Shown here: positions 1 to 8,094 of the stretch, one piece after another
How the letters are laid out: each line of letters starts with the position of its first letter
Numbering within the stretch: position 1 is the first letter of the stretch
From: a virus
Length of the DNA stretch: 64,000 nucleotides
Virus record (IMG/VR): IMGVR_UViG_3300042731_008397
Span: 1-64,000 of that record
Strand: one strand, 5' to 3'
The notes under the pieces: generated by a model
Databases searched by the model: none
The model's input: the letters and a program-made list of their open reading frames with translations, nothing else
Told to the model about the DNA's origin: nothing
Translations under genes and position numbers: made by a program

Positions 1-769
1 CATGTAATTTTGCCAATCGTTTCCTGGCTTTGTCCCGGTTGCGACTGCCTTTCTGCTTTCGAGAGAGTTGTTGTTGTAACCGTTTCAATTTTTTCAACGA
101 CCTTTTGAGCGTTTTAGGGTGTTCAATCGTTTCACCGGATGATAGTGTAGCAAAAACTTTAATACCCATGTCTAGTCCAACAGTTGTTTCAAGACAAATC
201 GGCAATTTCTCCGGGATTTTTTGCTCAGTCTCTACTAAAATTGACACAAAATATTTCCCAGAGGGGGTCTGCCGCAAGGTGACGGTTTTCATTTTACCAA
301 CAAAGGTACGTGTATTCCTTCGCATTTTTAGACGAATATAACCGATCTTAGGGAAATAAATATTTTTATGTTCAAAGTTCACTTTGACCCCTTGCGGGAA
401 TTGACAAGACTGATGATAATTTTTCCGGGATTTGAAATGTGGAAATCCACCTTGTTTCTTAAAAAACCTTGTAAAGGCATTATCTAAGTTCCGCAATGAC
501 ATTTGTAACGCCTGAGAATAGACATCTTTCAGCCAGGAGTATTCTCGCTTGAGACCGGGCAAGCGTTTAATCAGGTCGTGACACGATACCGATTTTCCGG
601 TTTCTTCGTAGACCTTGACCTTTTCGGCCAGACCATTATTATAGACAAACCTGCAACAACCAAACAATTGAGAAATGGCATCGCGTTGTCCTTTTGTTGG
701 GAAAATTCGATATTTGAAAGCTTTTTGTAACACATTTAATAGATAAATACAAGTTTCTATTTTTGTCAA
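1..769 (-). CDS. tnpB: TnpB, IS200/IS605/IS607-type RNA-guided nuclease (3' end beyond window)
   Basis: The reading frame is open from a TTG at 769 to the left edge (about 256 residues) and is cut by the window. A purine-rich AGGAGA lies 6 bases before the TTG. The protein shows the OrfB N-terminal pattern (FKYRIFPTKGQRDAISQLFG), a KSRKNYHQSC segment and the RuvC-I motif TVGLDMGIKVFA with its catalytic Asp. RuvC-II, the zinc ribbon and RuvC-III would lie outside. TnpB uses an omega-RNA from its own transposon end to cut DNA. No tnpA is visible beside it. The frame looks intact as far as it can be read. Confidence 0.85.
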   Translation of the reverse strand, partial: MTKIETCIYLLNVLQKAFKYRIFPTKGQRDAISQLFGCCRFVYNNGLAEKVKVYEETGKSVSCHDLIKRLPGLKREYSWLKDVYSQALQMSLRNLDNAFTRFFKKQGGFPHFKSRKNYHQSCQFPQGVKVNFEHKNIYFPKIGYIRLKMRRNTRTFVGKMKTVTLRQTPSGKYFVSILVETEQKIPEKLPICLETTVGLDMGIKVFATLSSGETIEHPKTLKRSLKKLKRLQQQLSRKQKGSRNRDKARKRLAKLH

Positions 770-911
770 GGTTTTTCTCCTAATGCAAGAAAAAACTTTA
801 CTGGGAAACCGAATCTCTCTTCAAACTCTCCATAAAGTCTCTGATATTGCCTTATAATCGGGGCAACGAAGTTTTTATAAAAGAATTTGTGTAATTTTTA
901 TAGAAAATGAC

Positions 912-960
912 TTGACACTCTCATCATTTGATTATATGGTAGTACAGACGTTACAACAAT
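912..960 (+). promoter_or_regulatory. Early-type promoter with conserved downstream box (copy 1)
   Basis: TTGACA at 912-917 is followed by a TTTGATTATATGG stretch acting as -10 and then GGTAGTACAGACGTTACA. The same arrangement recurs at 4171 and, on the minus strand, near 48980, 50940 and 52530. It ends about 30 bases before the 991 gene, whose leader carries AGGAGGTCAC. Confidence 0.75.
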
Positions 961-990
961 TCACATTCACAATTTTCAGGAGGTCACACT

Positions 991-1221
991 ATGAACCAAC
1001 CACAAGAGCAAAAACCCGATTATATTCACAGTTATGGGCCTGAATCTGATTTAGGCTGGGATGGAGATGAAAGTCCAATCTGGTATGTTACCCTAATGAC
1101 GGACAGAGAAGAAGAGTTAGAAGCGTTTAAATGCTATGATTGGAAGGAAGCGTATGAACTGGGAGACGAATTAGCCGAGAAATACGATGTGGAACACGTC
1201 CCGGAGTGTACGCCAGCATAA
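991..1221 (+). CDS. Small acidic protein, unknown
   Basis: A 76-residue acidic protein starting at an ATG with AGGAGGTCACACT upstream. I recognise no family; it ends ECTPA. It is the first gene behind the conserved early promoter. Its TAA at 1219 lies inside a dispersed hairpin element, and the same reading frame stays open beyond that stop to 1863, so the element may have cut a longer gene or altered this C-terminus. Confidence 0.7.
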   Translation: MNQPQEQKPDYIHSYGPESDLGWDGDESPIWYVTLMTDREEELEAFKCYDWKEAYELGDELAEKYDVEHVPECTPA

Positions 1222-1296
1222 CACTCTGGCGCTCTGAGAGACGCCACAAGCAGTTTTTCAGAGCCGTCCTCTGTAAGTATAGGGGACGGCGTTTCC
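1209..1296 (-). repeat. Dispersed intergenic hairpin element E1
   Basis: Member of a family also seen at 5697, 6091, 11664, 15335, 24078, 39546, 43330 and 49117. It has two hairpins: CTCTGGCGCTC/GAGAGACGCCAC around 1222-1246, and GCCGTCCTCT paired with AGGGGACGGC at 1263-1290. It is inverted relative to most copies and overlaps the end of the upstream gene. Confidence 0.7.
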
Positions 1297-1428
1297 ATAT
1301 CCTTAGAAATAACTAACAAGCGAGGAAAAGCTATAGAAGAAAAATCTTTTTGGTATTGCCCGTTTTGCGGAGAAATCGTTCCAGAACAAGATGTTACGAG
1401 TGAAGAAACCCACGGGAACGATCTTAAT

Positions 1429-1863
1429 GTGTACGGGTGTGGGAGGCCCGTTTTTGTAGTGAACTTAGAAGAATTAAAAAGACTTCTTCAAATGTTCTTT
1501 GAAACGGAAACCTCTACTGAGGCGGGCGTTCTCTTTTTGAGGACAATTTCTTTCAATGAGGCAAAAATCCATCAACTCTTGAAAAAACGGGGGATTACCT
1601 ACACAAGTGGGGCAATTAAGCGATGGGCGCGGCAAGGCTCAATTATTGCCTTCAAGTTAAATCCCGATATTGCTACATCAGAATGGATATTTGACCCGAA
1701 AACGACTTTACGGCGGGTTGAAGGAGAAGCATTTTTGAAAGAACACGGTCACGAAATAAAAAGGACGTATGCCCCCGATAAGTCAAGAACCAAAGATGCC
1801 TTAATTACGGAGATTATAGAAAAACATGACCTTAAAATTACCACACCGGAAGATTTATCATAA
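1429..1863 (+). CDS. Unknown protein with possible upstream CPFCG knuckle
   Basis: The GTG at 1429 gives 144 residues. The frame is open well upstream and encodes FWYCPFCGEIVPEQD just before the GTG, then YGCGRP after it. This looks like a zinc knuckle belonging to the same protein whose start has been lost or is non-standard. The frame is continuous back to the TAA at 1219 through hairpin element E1. The C-terminal half is basic and helical with no recognised family. It overlaps the next gene by 38 bases. Confidence 0.5.
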   Translation: MYGCGRPVFVVNLEELKRLLQMFFETETSTEAGVLFLRTISFNEAKIHQLLKKRGITYTSGAIKRWARQGSIIAFKLNPDIATSEWIFDPKTTLRRVEGEAFLKEHGHEIKRTYAPDKSRTKDALITEIIEKHDLKITTPEDLS

Positions 1864-2317
1864 GTTACAAGAAGGATGGGAGATTAGAGACTACGGGAAG
1901 CAGAATGTCCCGTTATTAGTCCCACCTTTAGAGGAATTTAAACAGACAAAAATAGAGCCTGAACGATTAACAAAAGCTACGTTACGGGCGTTCCTCAAAA
2001 AAGGACTCATCAAGGCCGCTAAAAGCCCGACAGGAAGCGGCTACACTCGTTACATCTCTGTGGACATCGAGGAACGCCCCGAAATACGATGGTTTCAGGT
2101 AAATGAACATGAATTCCGCGCAAGTCTTGGTTCTTTTTCTTTACGAGTTCACCGCCCAGGTAAAGGCAAAGACTGGACGTTTTCGATTTGGGGAGTCCGG
2201 GGCACAGAGAACTATCCTGAAATTGAAATCGCTCAAAATGCCGCTATACGGACGGCTCAGGTGCTTTTTCAACAGGCCAAGGATATAGCGGCAGCATTAT
2301 TAAACCAACAACAGTAA
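1826..2317 (+). CDS. Unknown 163-residue protein
   Basis: ATG start overlapping the previous gene, ending TAA. A mixed alpha/beta protein: a segment rich in Lys and Glu, then a stretch around RWFQVNEHEFRASLGSFSL that looks like beta strands. No family recognised. It sits in a tight rightward run and is followed at once by GGGAGGAACATT and a small ORF. Confidence 0.65.
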   Translation: MTLKLPHRKIYHKLQEGWEIRDYGKQNVPLLVPPLEEFKQTKIEPERLTKATLRAFLKKGLIKAAKSPTGSGYTRYISVDIEERPEIRWFQVNEHEFRASLGSFSLRVHRPGKGKDWTFSIWGVRGTENYPEIEIAQNAAIRTAQVLFQQAKDIAAALLNQQQ

Positions 2318-2343
2318 TTTAACCAAACAACGGGAGGAACATT

Positions 2344-2442
2344 ATGTTAACATTCGTTGAACAAAATCACAAATTAATCCACTTACTTTTTCAAAAAATT
2401 CTGGCAGCGGATGAACCGGCGATTACCAGAAAACGAGTATGA
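2344..2442 (+). CDS. Small 32-residue ORF
   Basis: ATG with a good Shine-Dalgarno (CGGGAGGAACATT). It encodes MLTFVEQNHKLIHLLFQKIL and ends at a TGA overlapping the next gene. Amphipathic helix-like. It may be a real small protein or a leader that couples translation to the downstream gene. Confidence 0.45.
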   Translation: MLTFVEQNHKLIHLLFQKILAADEPAITRKRV

Positions 2443-2950
2443 CGGGCTTTCCGAAGATGACTATTTTCGGTTAACCATAGTCACTGAACAAAACCGGGAA
2501 GCATGGCTAAAGGAAGTGGTACCGATCAAATTCAAATCTATGAACAGCCAGGGCAGTTTTCCCGATCCCAAAAACGAAACACGGGTCAAGGTTATTGAAA
2601 AAATACAGCATATCGCCTTAAGCCGGGGAGGACAAGACCAGATGTTAAAGCTCCTTCAACTAACCGGAAGTTATGAATTGTCTCTTGCCAAAGATCACCA
2701 GAGAGAAGAAGAACCGGAAAAAGAGAGAAAGAAACGGGTCAGCAAGGCATCGTTTGTTTCAGGAAAACAACCCCAAACCTGGAAAGAATATCGAAAGAAC
2801 TTCATTCTTATTTTTGGCAACCAGTATGAAGAAAACCAGGCTTGCCAAATCTACCAAAGTGGGATTAAGGCAATATTTGACCTTTTAGAAAACGAATTCC
2901 CGGAGCCTTATGAAATTTTCGGAGAAACGTTCATTCCTAACGAGGAATAA
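2411..2950 (+). CDS. Unknown charged 179-residue protein
   Basis: ATG at 2411 lies inside the preceding small ORF. The middle (residues about 90-110) is strongly charged (KDHQREEEPEKERKKRV). No family is recognised. It is the last gene of the first rightward block; the next two genes are on the other strand and converge on it. Confidence 0.65.
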   Translation: MNRRLPENEYDGLSEDDYFRLTIVTEQNREAWLKEVVPIKFKSMNSQGSFPDPKNETRVKVIEKIQHIALSRGGQDQMLKLLQLTGSYELSLAKDHQREEEPEKERKKRVSKASFVSGKQPQTWKEYRKNFILIFGNQYEENQACQIYQSGIKAIFDLLENEFPEPYEIFGETFIPNEE

Positions 2951-2951
2951 A

Positions 2952-3275
2952 TTATAGCCCAGGCGTAGTTGACGGGGTTTTTCGGCTTCCCGTCAATAAG
3001 ACGTTGCTCCGGTCATAACAGTGTCCTACGATGTCTTGACCGGAGCGGGATTCAAAATAGAACGCTCCTTGCCCGCCTTCTGGTCCAGGAAATTCGGTTG
3101 CTATGAGGTTTTCAACTTCATCTTCCGTAACCAGATCGGCATAGACCAGCTTTCGGGTGACCACACCGAGCCTCTGTCCGACTTCATATCCGTCAAGGGT
3201 ATCTCTACGGACATCCCGAGGCTCGGACGCTAAAATCTTAATCGTAATGATTGGAACGTCTGTTACTTCAGCCAT
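2952..3275 (-). CDS. Unknown 107-residue protein
   Basis: The start lies two bases after the stop of the larger gene upstream on the same strand, so the pair is a small operon. The N-terminus (MAEVTDVPIITIKILASEP) and the later GAFYFESRSGQDIVGHCYDR are beta-strand rich. It could be a virion or decoration protein, but no motif proves it. Confidence 0.6.
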   Translation of the reverse strand: MAEVTDVPIITIKILASEPRDVRRDTLDGYEVGQRLGVVTRKLVYADLVTEDEVENLIATEFPGPEGGQGAFYFESRSGQDIVGHCYDRSNVLLTGSRKTPSTTPGL

Positions 3276-3277
3276 TT

Positions 3278-3976
3278 TTAGGTATCTGGATAGTTGGTAA
3301 TGGTCTCTGTCAGCCGGGGCGGAGCATTTTCACTCATGACAATTGCCCGTGACAAGGAGCAAAACGTCGCCATAAACGCCTGTGCTTCTGTTGAGAGGGT
3401 AATCAAATGATCCGTCCCGTCAGGGTCTGTAGACTTTTCATCCACTCCGAAATTGACCGTCCATGTCCAGAAATCGGTCAACGGATATTCCTCAGAACAG
3501 TCTCTTTGGATCGTTTCAGGAATATTTAGTGTAAAACTGCCTCGACAAGAAGCTATTGAAAACGGGCTAACCACTTGTCCTCTGGTATCTTCATCATATC
3601 CAGATGGCAACTCTCCTTTCCCGTTAACTGAACACGTAATGTTAAGGAAAGGAAGAATCAAATAATCCGTTTTGAGAAGCAATTCCCCGAATGCCGGGAC
3701 TGTTTCTGGATTTCGGCAAACTTCATGCATAAAGCCGACTTCTTCTCCTTCATTATAATTCACCCCTGCGATACTATCCCGTCCGAACGGGCCAGCTTGA
3801 CGTTCAATTCCCCAAGAATTGTAATACTCTGAATCACACCGGACGGTATCAGTCTTCCGATGAAAGTATTCCGGGCGGTCGCAACCAGCCTGAACTTTTA
3901 ATCCGGTAAAGCCGTAAGTTTTGGCTATGGCGGAAAAAGGGCCGGTCATCCCGAATTTAGCATCAACTGGATCCAT
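3278..3976 (-). CDS. Unknown beta-rich 232-residue protein
   Basis: ATG at 3976 with AAAAGGAGAAC upstream. The sequence is rich in Gly, Thr and aromatic residues and has six or more Cys, with no membrane segment. Composition fits an extracellular or virion beta-sandwich, but I do not recognise it. It is cotranscribed with the 107-residue gene downstream. Confidence 0.6.
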   Translation of the reverse strand: MDPVDAKFGMTGPFSAIAKTYGFTGLKVQAGCDRPEYFHRKTDTVRCDSEYYNSWGIERQAGPFGRDSIAGVNYNEGEEVGFMHEVCRNPETVPAFGELLLKTDYLILPFLNITCSVNGKGELPSGYDEDTRGQVVSPFSIASCRGSFTLNIPETIQRDCSEEYPLTDFWTWTVNFGVDEKSTDPDGTDHLITLSTEAQAFMATFCSLSRAIVMSENAPPRLTETITNYPDT

Positions 3977-4170
3977 ACGTATGTTCTCCTTTTGAGATTA
4001 GTTGGATTGAAATTTCAATTCCTTCTGAGTATAGCAAAACTTTTTGTGGATGTCAACTATACCGCTCTTTATCGAAATTAATCAAAAATTTTTTTAAAAA
4101 ATCTTCGCCCGATACACGGTAAAAACAAGGTTTTCGCCTGATTTTTCCGTAATTTTTTTGCACTTGGCTA

Positions 4171-4214
4171 TTGACATTCTCATCTTTTGATTATATGGTA
4201 GTAAGGACGTTACA
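4171..4214 (+). promoter_or_regulatory. Early-type promoter with conserved downstream box (copy 2)
   Basis: TTGACA at 4171-4176, then TTTTGATTATATGG and GGTAGTAAGGACGTTACA. It is near-identical to copy 1. The leader carries AGGAGGTCACAGC before the ATG at 4249. Confidence 0.75.
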
Positions 4215-4248
4215 AACATTGTTTCCACTACAAATAGGAGGTCACAGC

Positions 4249-4821
4249 ATGACAAAGAAAGAGAAAGCAAACAAAAAACGCAAAGTAACCCGGATCGTCA
4301 ACGGCTTCGGGAATGATAAAGACTGTTTTTATTTAGCAAAGTTAAGCAGAAAATTCAAAGGCAAGGAATATTACGGCGGATACACCCAAAAGACGGTCAA
4401 AGAGCGTTTCACTGATCATGAAAGCGGTAAAGGTTGCGCCTTTTTACGGGCAGCCCAGGAAGCCGGAATTACTTATAAAGTTATTTTCACAGTCCCACGC
4501 CCCGAAAATATGTATTATCTCATCCTGGAATGGGGATTCAAAGAAGCCCGCAAATATAGCAAATTCGATATATTGTTACACGGCGAAAAAGCCCAACAGC
4601 GGGTCGAAGGACTTTCTTTAGATGAACAAAAAAATATTCATATCAAAACACGTGGGAAAAGTATTAAAAATCTAGCCATTGAATTTATGCAAGCAACAAC
4701 CGATAAAGACCCGCAATTATTAGCCAAAACAGCTTTTAACAAGTTTCAAGGCAGAGGAAACCGAACGTATACTTTAAACGACTTTGCAACCTGGGCAGAA
4801 GAAGCAATGATGTCCTTCTAA
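4249..4821 (+). CDS. GIY-YIG-like endonuclease domain protein
   Basis: 190 residues from the ATG preceded by AGGAGGTCACAGC; an earlier in-frame start lies in the promoter and was rejected. FYLAKL at 27-32 and YYGGYTQKTVKERFTDHESG at 41-60 resemble the GIY and YIG strands, the conserved Arg and the following helix of GIY-YIG nucleases. A Glu-containing LILEWGFKEA segment later could supply the metal ligand. The C-terminal part is unassigned. Role could be homing or repair. It is expressed from a strong early promoter, followed by a small gene with the same type of ribosome site. Confidence 0.6.
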   Translation: MTKKEKANKKRKVTRIVNGFGNDKDCFYLAKLSRKFKGKEYYGGYTQKTVKERFTDHESGKGCAFLRAAQEAGITYKVIFTVPRPENMYYLILEWGFKEARKYSKFDILLHGEKAQQRVEGLSLDEQKNIHIKTRGKSIKNLAIEFMQATTDKDPQLLAKTAFNKFQGRGNRTYTLNDFATWAEEAMMSF

Positions 4822-4873
4822 GCCCGTATTTAACTTAACTACAAGTGACATTAACTTTTTTGGAGGTCACATT

Positions 4874-5029
4874 ATGAAAAACTTAAAAATCAGATTCACA
4901 GGAAGCAGAAAAAGCCCGTACCAAAACATCATGACGACAGTTTGGGGAAAAACTCATTTTTTCAGAACACCTAAGCCCGTCATTTGGGCAAAAGAGTTCA
5001 TTGAAGCTACAAAACATCGTAATGACTAG
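4874..5029 (+). CDS. Small basic 51-residue protein
   Basis: ATG preceded by TGGAGGTCACATT. The protein is basic and aromatic (TVWGKTHFFRTPKPV) and ends TAG. Unknown. The strong ribosome site and the position in the early operon support a real gene. Confidence 0.55.
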   Translation: MKNLKIRFTGSRKSPYQNIMTTVWGKTHFFRTPKPVIWAKEFIEATKHRND

Positions 5030-5062
5030 AATGTAGACGTTGAACCTATAACGGGGGATATT

Positions 5063-5245
5063 GTGGAGCTTCCTGATACTTCAGCTTTACAATTCATTTG
5101 CACTTATTTATGGGAAGAGTTTAAAATTTGGCGTTGTCAACATGACTTCATAGATGAAACCGATCCTGAAACAGCCGCCGAACACGGGAGTTTTTGCCTC
5201 GTTTGTCAAAAATGCGGATATACGGTATCAGGATTCATGTGTTAA
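5063..5245 (+). CDS. Small zinc-finger-like protein
   Basis: GTG start, 60 residues. Residues 24-54 hold CQHDF then FCLVCQKCGY, spacing Cys and His as in small treble-clef or zinc-ribbon folds. Function unknown; such proteins are common small nucleic-acid or protein binders in phages. It ends 16 bases before the next ATG. Confidence 0.55.
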   Translation: MELPDTSALQFICTYLWEEFKIWRCQHDFIDETDPETAAEHGSFCLVCQKCGYTVSGFMC

Positions 5246-5261
5246 TGTTAAGGAGAATAAC

Positions 5262-5690
5262 ATGAAAATAAGAATTAGAAGAGTTATCACAGAGCGCCTC
5301 TCTGAGGCATTCTTCCGGTATGCTGCAAAAGGCTGGTTTATTTGTAATGCTCCGAGACCGATCTACGGGACAGAGACATGGCAAGGGAATTTTGTGTCAG
5401 GTGTTTTTTATGCCGCAATTGACCCAACAGATACTCAGGCCGCGTGGATGTTACAACGGAATATTGAATTACAAGCAGACTTTCTTGCCGAAGCAAGTGA
5501 CCAGCTTATGAGAGACTGGGTAAAAGCCCACTGTGCCCGAAATGACTATGATTTCTCTGAAATTGAAGAAGATACGGGCATTATCATTGACACTTATTTC
5601 AATTACCAAGCAGTCCGGGAAATTACGATAAATTCAGTGGAACAACTTTTAGCAGTTAACGCAGTTATCGCCAATCTGTGGGTATCCTGA
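5262..5690 (+). CDS. Unknown 142-residue protein
   Basis: Start chosen at the ATG after AAGGAGAATAAC; a longer frame exists but has no ribosome site. It begins MKIRIRRVITERLSEAFFRY. Mixed alpha/beta, no family recognised. A dispersed hairpin element begins just after its stop. Confidence 0.65.
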   Translation: MKIRIRRVITERLSEAFFRYAAKGWFICNAPRPIYGTETWQGNFVSGVFYAAIDPTDTQAAWMLQRNIELQADFLAEASDQLMRDWVKAHCARNDYDFSEIEEDTGIIIDTYFNYQAVREITINSVEQLLAVNAVIANLWVS

Positions 5691-5696
5691 GCCTCC

Positions 5697-5813
5697 ATAG
5701 TTCAGGTCGGCGTTCAAATTTCGTTTCTAAGGATTTGAACGCCGTGCCTGTATCTTCATAGGGGATGGGCCTATAAAATAGCGTGTGGCGTCTCTCAGAG
5801 AGCCAGAGAGGGA
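5697..5813 (+). repeat. Dispersed intergenic hairpin element E2
   Basis: Carries a perfect stem GGCGTTCAAAT/ATTTGAACGCC around TTCGTTTCTAAGG (5709-5743), then CTTCATAGGGG, TATAAAATAGCGTG and the TGGCGTCTCTCAGAGAGCCA hairpin. It lies between two genes; its 3' end is only a few bases before the next ribosome site. Confidence 0.75.
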
Positions 5814-5818
5814 ATTTT

Positions 5819-6085
5819 ATGTGTCAATTACCATTAAATTTTCAGCCGACAACAGCCTCAAAAAAGCAAAAAAAGAAGAAGCAACGGGTAACGGTAGAGC
5901 CTGACTCCGAGTATTGGCCCGTTGAAATCAGTGATACCGCCAGTGAAGTTTATTTTCGGGATTACCAGCACTTTCAACGATTTTTAAGGCGTTACAGATC
6001 GACATACGGGAAACATTTCCAACACTGTGTTGTCCGTTTTACGGTCAAAGAGAAAGCAGAAACGATAACCGACATTTACAGATAA
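5819..6085 (+). CDS. Small basic 88-residue protein
   Basis: The ATG follows GAGAGGGAATTTT, directly after hairpin element E2. It has a very basic run (KKQKKKKQRVTVE) followed by a compact aromatic domain (VYFRDYQHFQRFLRRYRSTY). Possibly nucleic-acid binding. Flanked on both sides by copies of the hairpin element. Confidence 0.6.
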   Translation: MCQLPLNFQPTTASKKQKKKKQRVTVEPDSEYWPVEISDTASEVYFRDYQHFQRFLRRYRSTYGKHFQHCVVRFTVKEKAETITDIYR

Positions 6086-6090
6086 ACGTT

Positions 6091-6175
6091 TTAAGCATTT
6101 GGGGATGCCAACCCCTATACTCATAGGGGACGGGTCTATAAAACAGCGTGTGGCGTCTCTCAGAGCGCCAGAGTG
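6091..6175 (+). repeat. Dispersed intergenic hairpin element E3
   Basis: Contains CCAACCCCTATACTCATAGGGG (stem ACCCCTAT/ATAGGGG), then GGGTCTATAAAACAGCGTG and the TGGCGTCTCTCAGAGCGCCA hairpin. It ends 8 bases before the next start codon. Confidence 0.75.
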
Positions 6176-6182
6176 TTAAATT

Positions 6183-6470
6183 ATGAGAACAGTAAGGACG
6201 TTTTTAAACGAGTGTATACAACGGGGAGAAATCGAAATAACCGCTCCGGGGATATTATGCCAGAACTTTCGATCCGGAGACCTCGAATGCCGTGAAAAAC
6301 GGGTCGGAGGCAGGTTCACGCAAGGAAAAACAGTCTCATTCCTCTATCTTGACGGGGTAAAGCTTTGTCAACTGCCACTTGAGAGTATTTATCGGGTATT
6401 CTACGGGTATCTAATCATGACAGGCTCCCAGGTTCTCCCGTCAGAAAAGAAAACAAGGGAAGAAAGGTAG
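6183..6470 (+). CDS. Unknown 95-residue protein
   Basis: ATG a few bases after element E3, with no clear Shine-Dalgarno, so initiation may depend on the structured leader. Begins MRTVRTFLNECIQRGEIEI. The last 17 residues (GSQVLPSEKKTREER) are encoded by the left arm of a long inverted repeat whose partner is at 9.4 kb, so the C-terminus may be chimeric. Confidence 0.55.
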   Translation: MRTVRTFLNECIQRGEIEITAPGILCQNFRSGDLECREKRVGGRFTQGKTVSFLYLDGVKLCQLPLESIYRVFYGYLIMTGSQVLPSEKKTREER

Positions 6471-6612
6471 GGGCGGCGAAATATAACGCTTTTATAGCCC
6501 TGTTCGGAGATAAAACGTGAAAAAATAAATTGCCCGGTTCATGGAAGATTTCGGGATTTTGGTATGTATGGGAATACCAATAGTCAGGCGGAAATAAAAA
6601 CGTCTTAGAATC
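6422..6612 (+). repeat. Left arm of a 2.6-kb-spaced inverted repeat
   Basis: 6422-6480 (GGTTCTCCCGTCAGAAAAGA and onward) is inverted at 9399-9459, and 6571-6612 (ACCAATAGTCAGGCGGAA and onward) at 9271-9312, in mirrored order. Identity is high but not perfect. The unit encloses the 6784-8700 genes. No transposase is inside. Confidence 0.7.
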
Positions 6613-6715
6613 GAAATTTGGACGTTTTAGATGGTAAAAAATTTCTAAGGATCACGTCTCAAAACCCCTTCCCCGCAAGGCGGACAATTTTAATAAAAAA
6701 ATAGCTTGACATTTT

Positions 6716-6744
6716 CATTATATATTTTTATATTAGACATAACA
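6716..6744 (+). promoter_or_regulatory. Sigma70-type promoter
   Basis: TTGACA, 17 bases, TATATT. The ATG of the next gene is 40 bases downstream after TTAGGAGGGAAAT. It lies just inside the left inverted-repeat arm. Confidence 0.75.
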
Positions 6745-6783
6745 ACCCGAAACTATTGTCTTGATGGCCCTTAGGAGGGAAAT

Positions 6784-7407
6784 ATGACAGAACTTATAAT
6801 ACCAGAATATGTTACCAATAAATTGAAAACATTTATTACGGTCACAGAATGGATCAGACAAGTGACACGTGAAACGGATATTCCACTTGCTACGATACGA
6901 AGCCGCGTAACTTCATACCGTCCACCAATATTCCCGACCACTGGGGTTCTACAAATCGGAAAAGATAAAATTGCTGTGTTAAATCGGAAGGATGCGGAAA
7001 AATATCTGACTCTATTAAAAGATCATATTGATCCGGAAACGTTTGACTTCTCGGAACGCCCATCTATCGCGGCGAATATAGAATTAATTGAAGGATTCTT
7101 TAACCAACATTACACCATCAGCACCCTTCATGATGCTTTTGAGAAAGCTGGACTAAGCATGAAATTTCGGACATTCCGCGCCCGGTGTACTACGGTTGAA
7201 AGTGAAAAAAAGCGGATTCCTACGCAAAAGGTCAGAATCGGGAATAAGGAGATCCACATTATAACTCAAGAAGACGGGCAGAAAGCTATGAATCAATACC
7301 GGGAAGATGTTTGTAACCGACTTGGTATCTCAGTAGAAACATTTATTGCCATCTTTTCTTCACAAGAAAAGAAACATTCCACAGATGAAGCCCCTGTCAA
7401 AGCGTAA
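6784..7407 (+). CDS. Unknown 207-residue protein, possible DNA-binding domains
   Basis: ATG after TTAGGAGGGAAAT. Two related-looking modules: one with ETDIPLATIRSRVTSYRP (about 30-47) and one with STLHDAFEKAGLSMKFRTFRAR (about 116-137), each followed by a short strand segment (LQIGKDKIAVL; VRIGNKEIHII). This duplicated helix-plus-strand layout suggests a tandem helix-turn-helix regulator. No family name can be given. First gene behind its own promoter. Confidence 0.6.
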   Translation: MTELIIPEYVTNKLKTFITVTEWIRQVTRETDIPLATIRSRVTSYRPPIFPTTGVLQIGKDKIAVLNRKDAEKYLTLLKDHIDPETFDFSERPSIAANIELIEGFFNQHYTISTLHDAFEKAGLSMKFRTFRARCTTVESEKKRIPTQKVRIGNKEIHIITQEDGQKAMNQYREDVCNRLGISVETFIAIFSSQEKKHSTDEAPVKA

Positions 7408-7687
7408 GCAAGCCCGATTACGGGCGTTAGGCAGAGAGGTACAGGCATCTTCAGAGGAAGAATGTTGCTTTCTTTTCGGGAAACTTGTAGGAGAAGACTA
7501 TACCTCACTGGCAGAGGTATCTCCCAAAGACTGGGATATGATTTTAGAGAAGGCATATCCTGAGACCTGGCATCCTAATGAAGACGGCGAAAACGAGAAA
7601 GAGCTTGATCAAAACTTCCGTAGTGAGGCTTTTGTGATTATGCAAAAATACCTTGAACAAAGATTAGGGCAACAACGGTTATTTTGA
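7385..7687 (+). CDS. Unknown 100-residue protein
   Basis: ATG at 7385 overlaps the end of the preceding gene; the longer alternative start is inside it. Begins MKPLSKRKQARLRALGREVQ, with an acidic middle (NEDGENEKELDQ). Unknown. Probably translationally coupled. Confidence 0.6.
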   Translation: MKPLSKRKQARLRALGREVQASSEEECCFLFGKLVGEDYTSLAEVSPKDWDMILEKAYPETWHPNEDGENEKELDQNFRSEAFVIMQKYLEQRLGQQRLF

Positions 7688-7688
7688 T

Positions 7689-7943
7689 ATGGAAGAAGGA
7701 ACATTAACTGTCATCTTTATAGAGCCGAAAGAAGGCGGGTGCCCGCATAAAAACCGGATACGGGCATCTATCAAAAAATATCAGGAAATATCAGATGAAA
7801 AAGCGACCATTTTCCAACAAGACTCGAAAGGTCGGGCGGTTGCATACTTCGCCCGACAAAAAGAAAAGCCGTTTATGGTGGTAGATATTTCAGTGTCACC
7901 GCCCGAAATATACGCCATTAACGGGAAAGGAGAGCGGCAATGA
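7689..7943 (+). CDS. Unknown 84-residue protein
   Basis: ATG immediately after the previous stop. Beta-rich, with IEPKEGGCPHKNR at 11-23. Ends GKGERQ and overlaps the next small membrane gene by four bases. No family recognised. Confidence 0.55.
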   Translation: MEEGTLTVIFIEPKEGGCPHKNRIRASIKKYQEISDEKATIFQQDSKGRAVAYFARQKEKPFMVVDISVSPPEIYAINGKGERQ

Positions 7944-8080
7944 AGACAGTCAAAAAAGTACAAATTGTCGGAATAATTCTGACCATTATCGGAGTCGTTG
8001 GGTACTTTATAAACCCCGGAATAGGGGCTGTAGGTATCATCGGATTTGTTACTTTTGTCATTACCCGGATCGCAGAATAA
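7940..8080 (+). CDS. Small two-segment membrane protein
   Basis: 46 residues: VQIVGIILTIIGVVGYFI and AVGIIGFVTFVI are two membrane segments joined by a short NPG loop. ATG overlaps the previous stop (ATGA type) with GGAAAGGAGAGCGGCA upstream. Could be a holin-like or other small phage membrane protein; no proof. Confidence 0.55.
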   Translation: MKTVKKVQIVGIILTIIGVVGYFINPGIGAVGIIGFVTFVITRIAE

Positions 8081-8094
8081 CCGAGGATTAACGT

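Noticed and set aside
30-341. Plus-strand ORF at the left edge
   Set aside because: It is the shadow of the minus-strand tnpB.
1219-1221. Alternative genetic code with TAA reassigned
   Set aside because: Many other genes end cleanly at TAA with the next gene's ribosome site in place; one open stretch is better explained by insertion.
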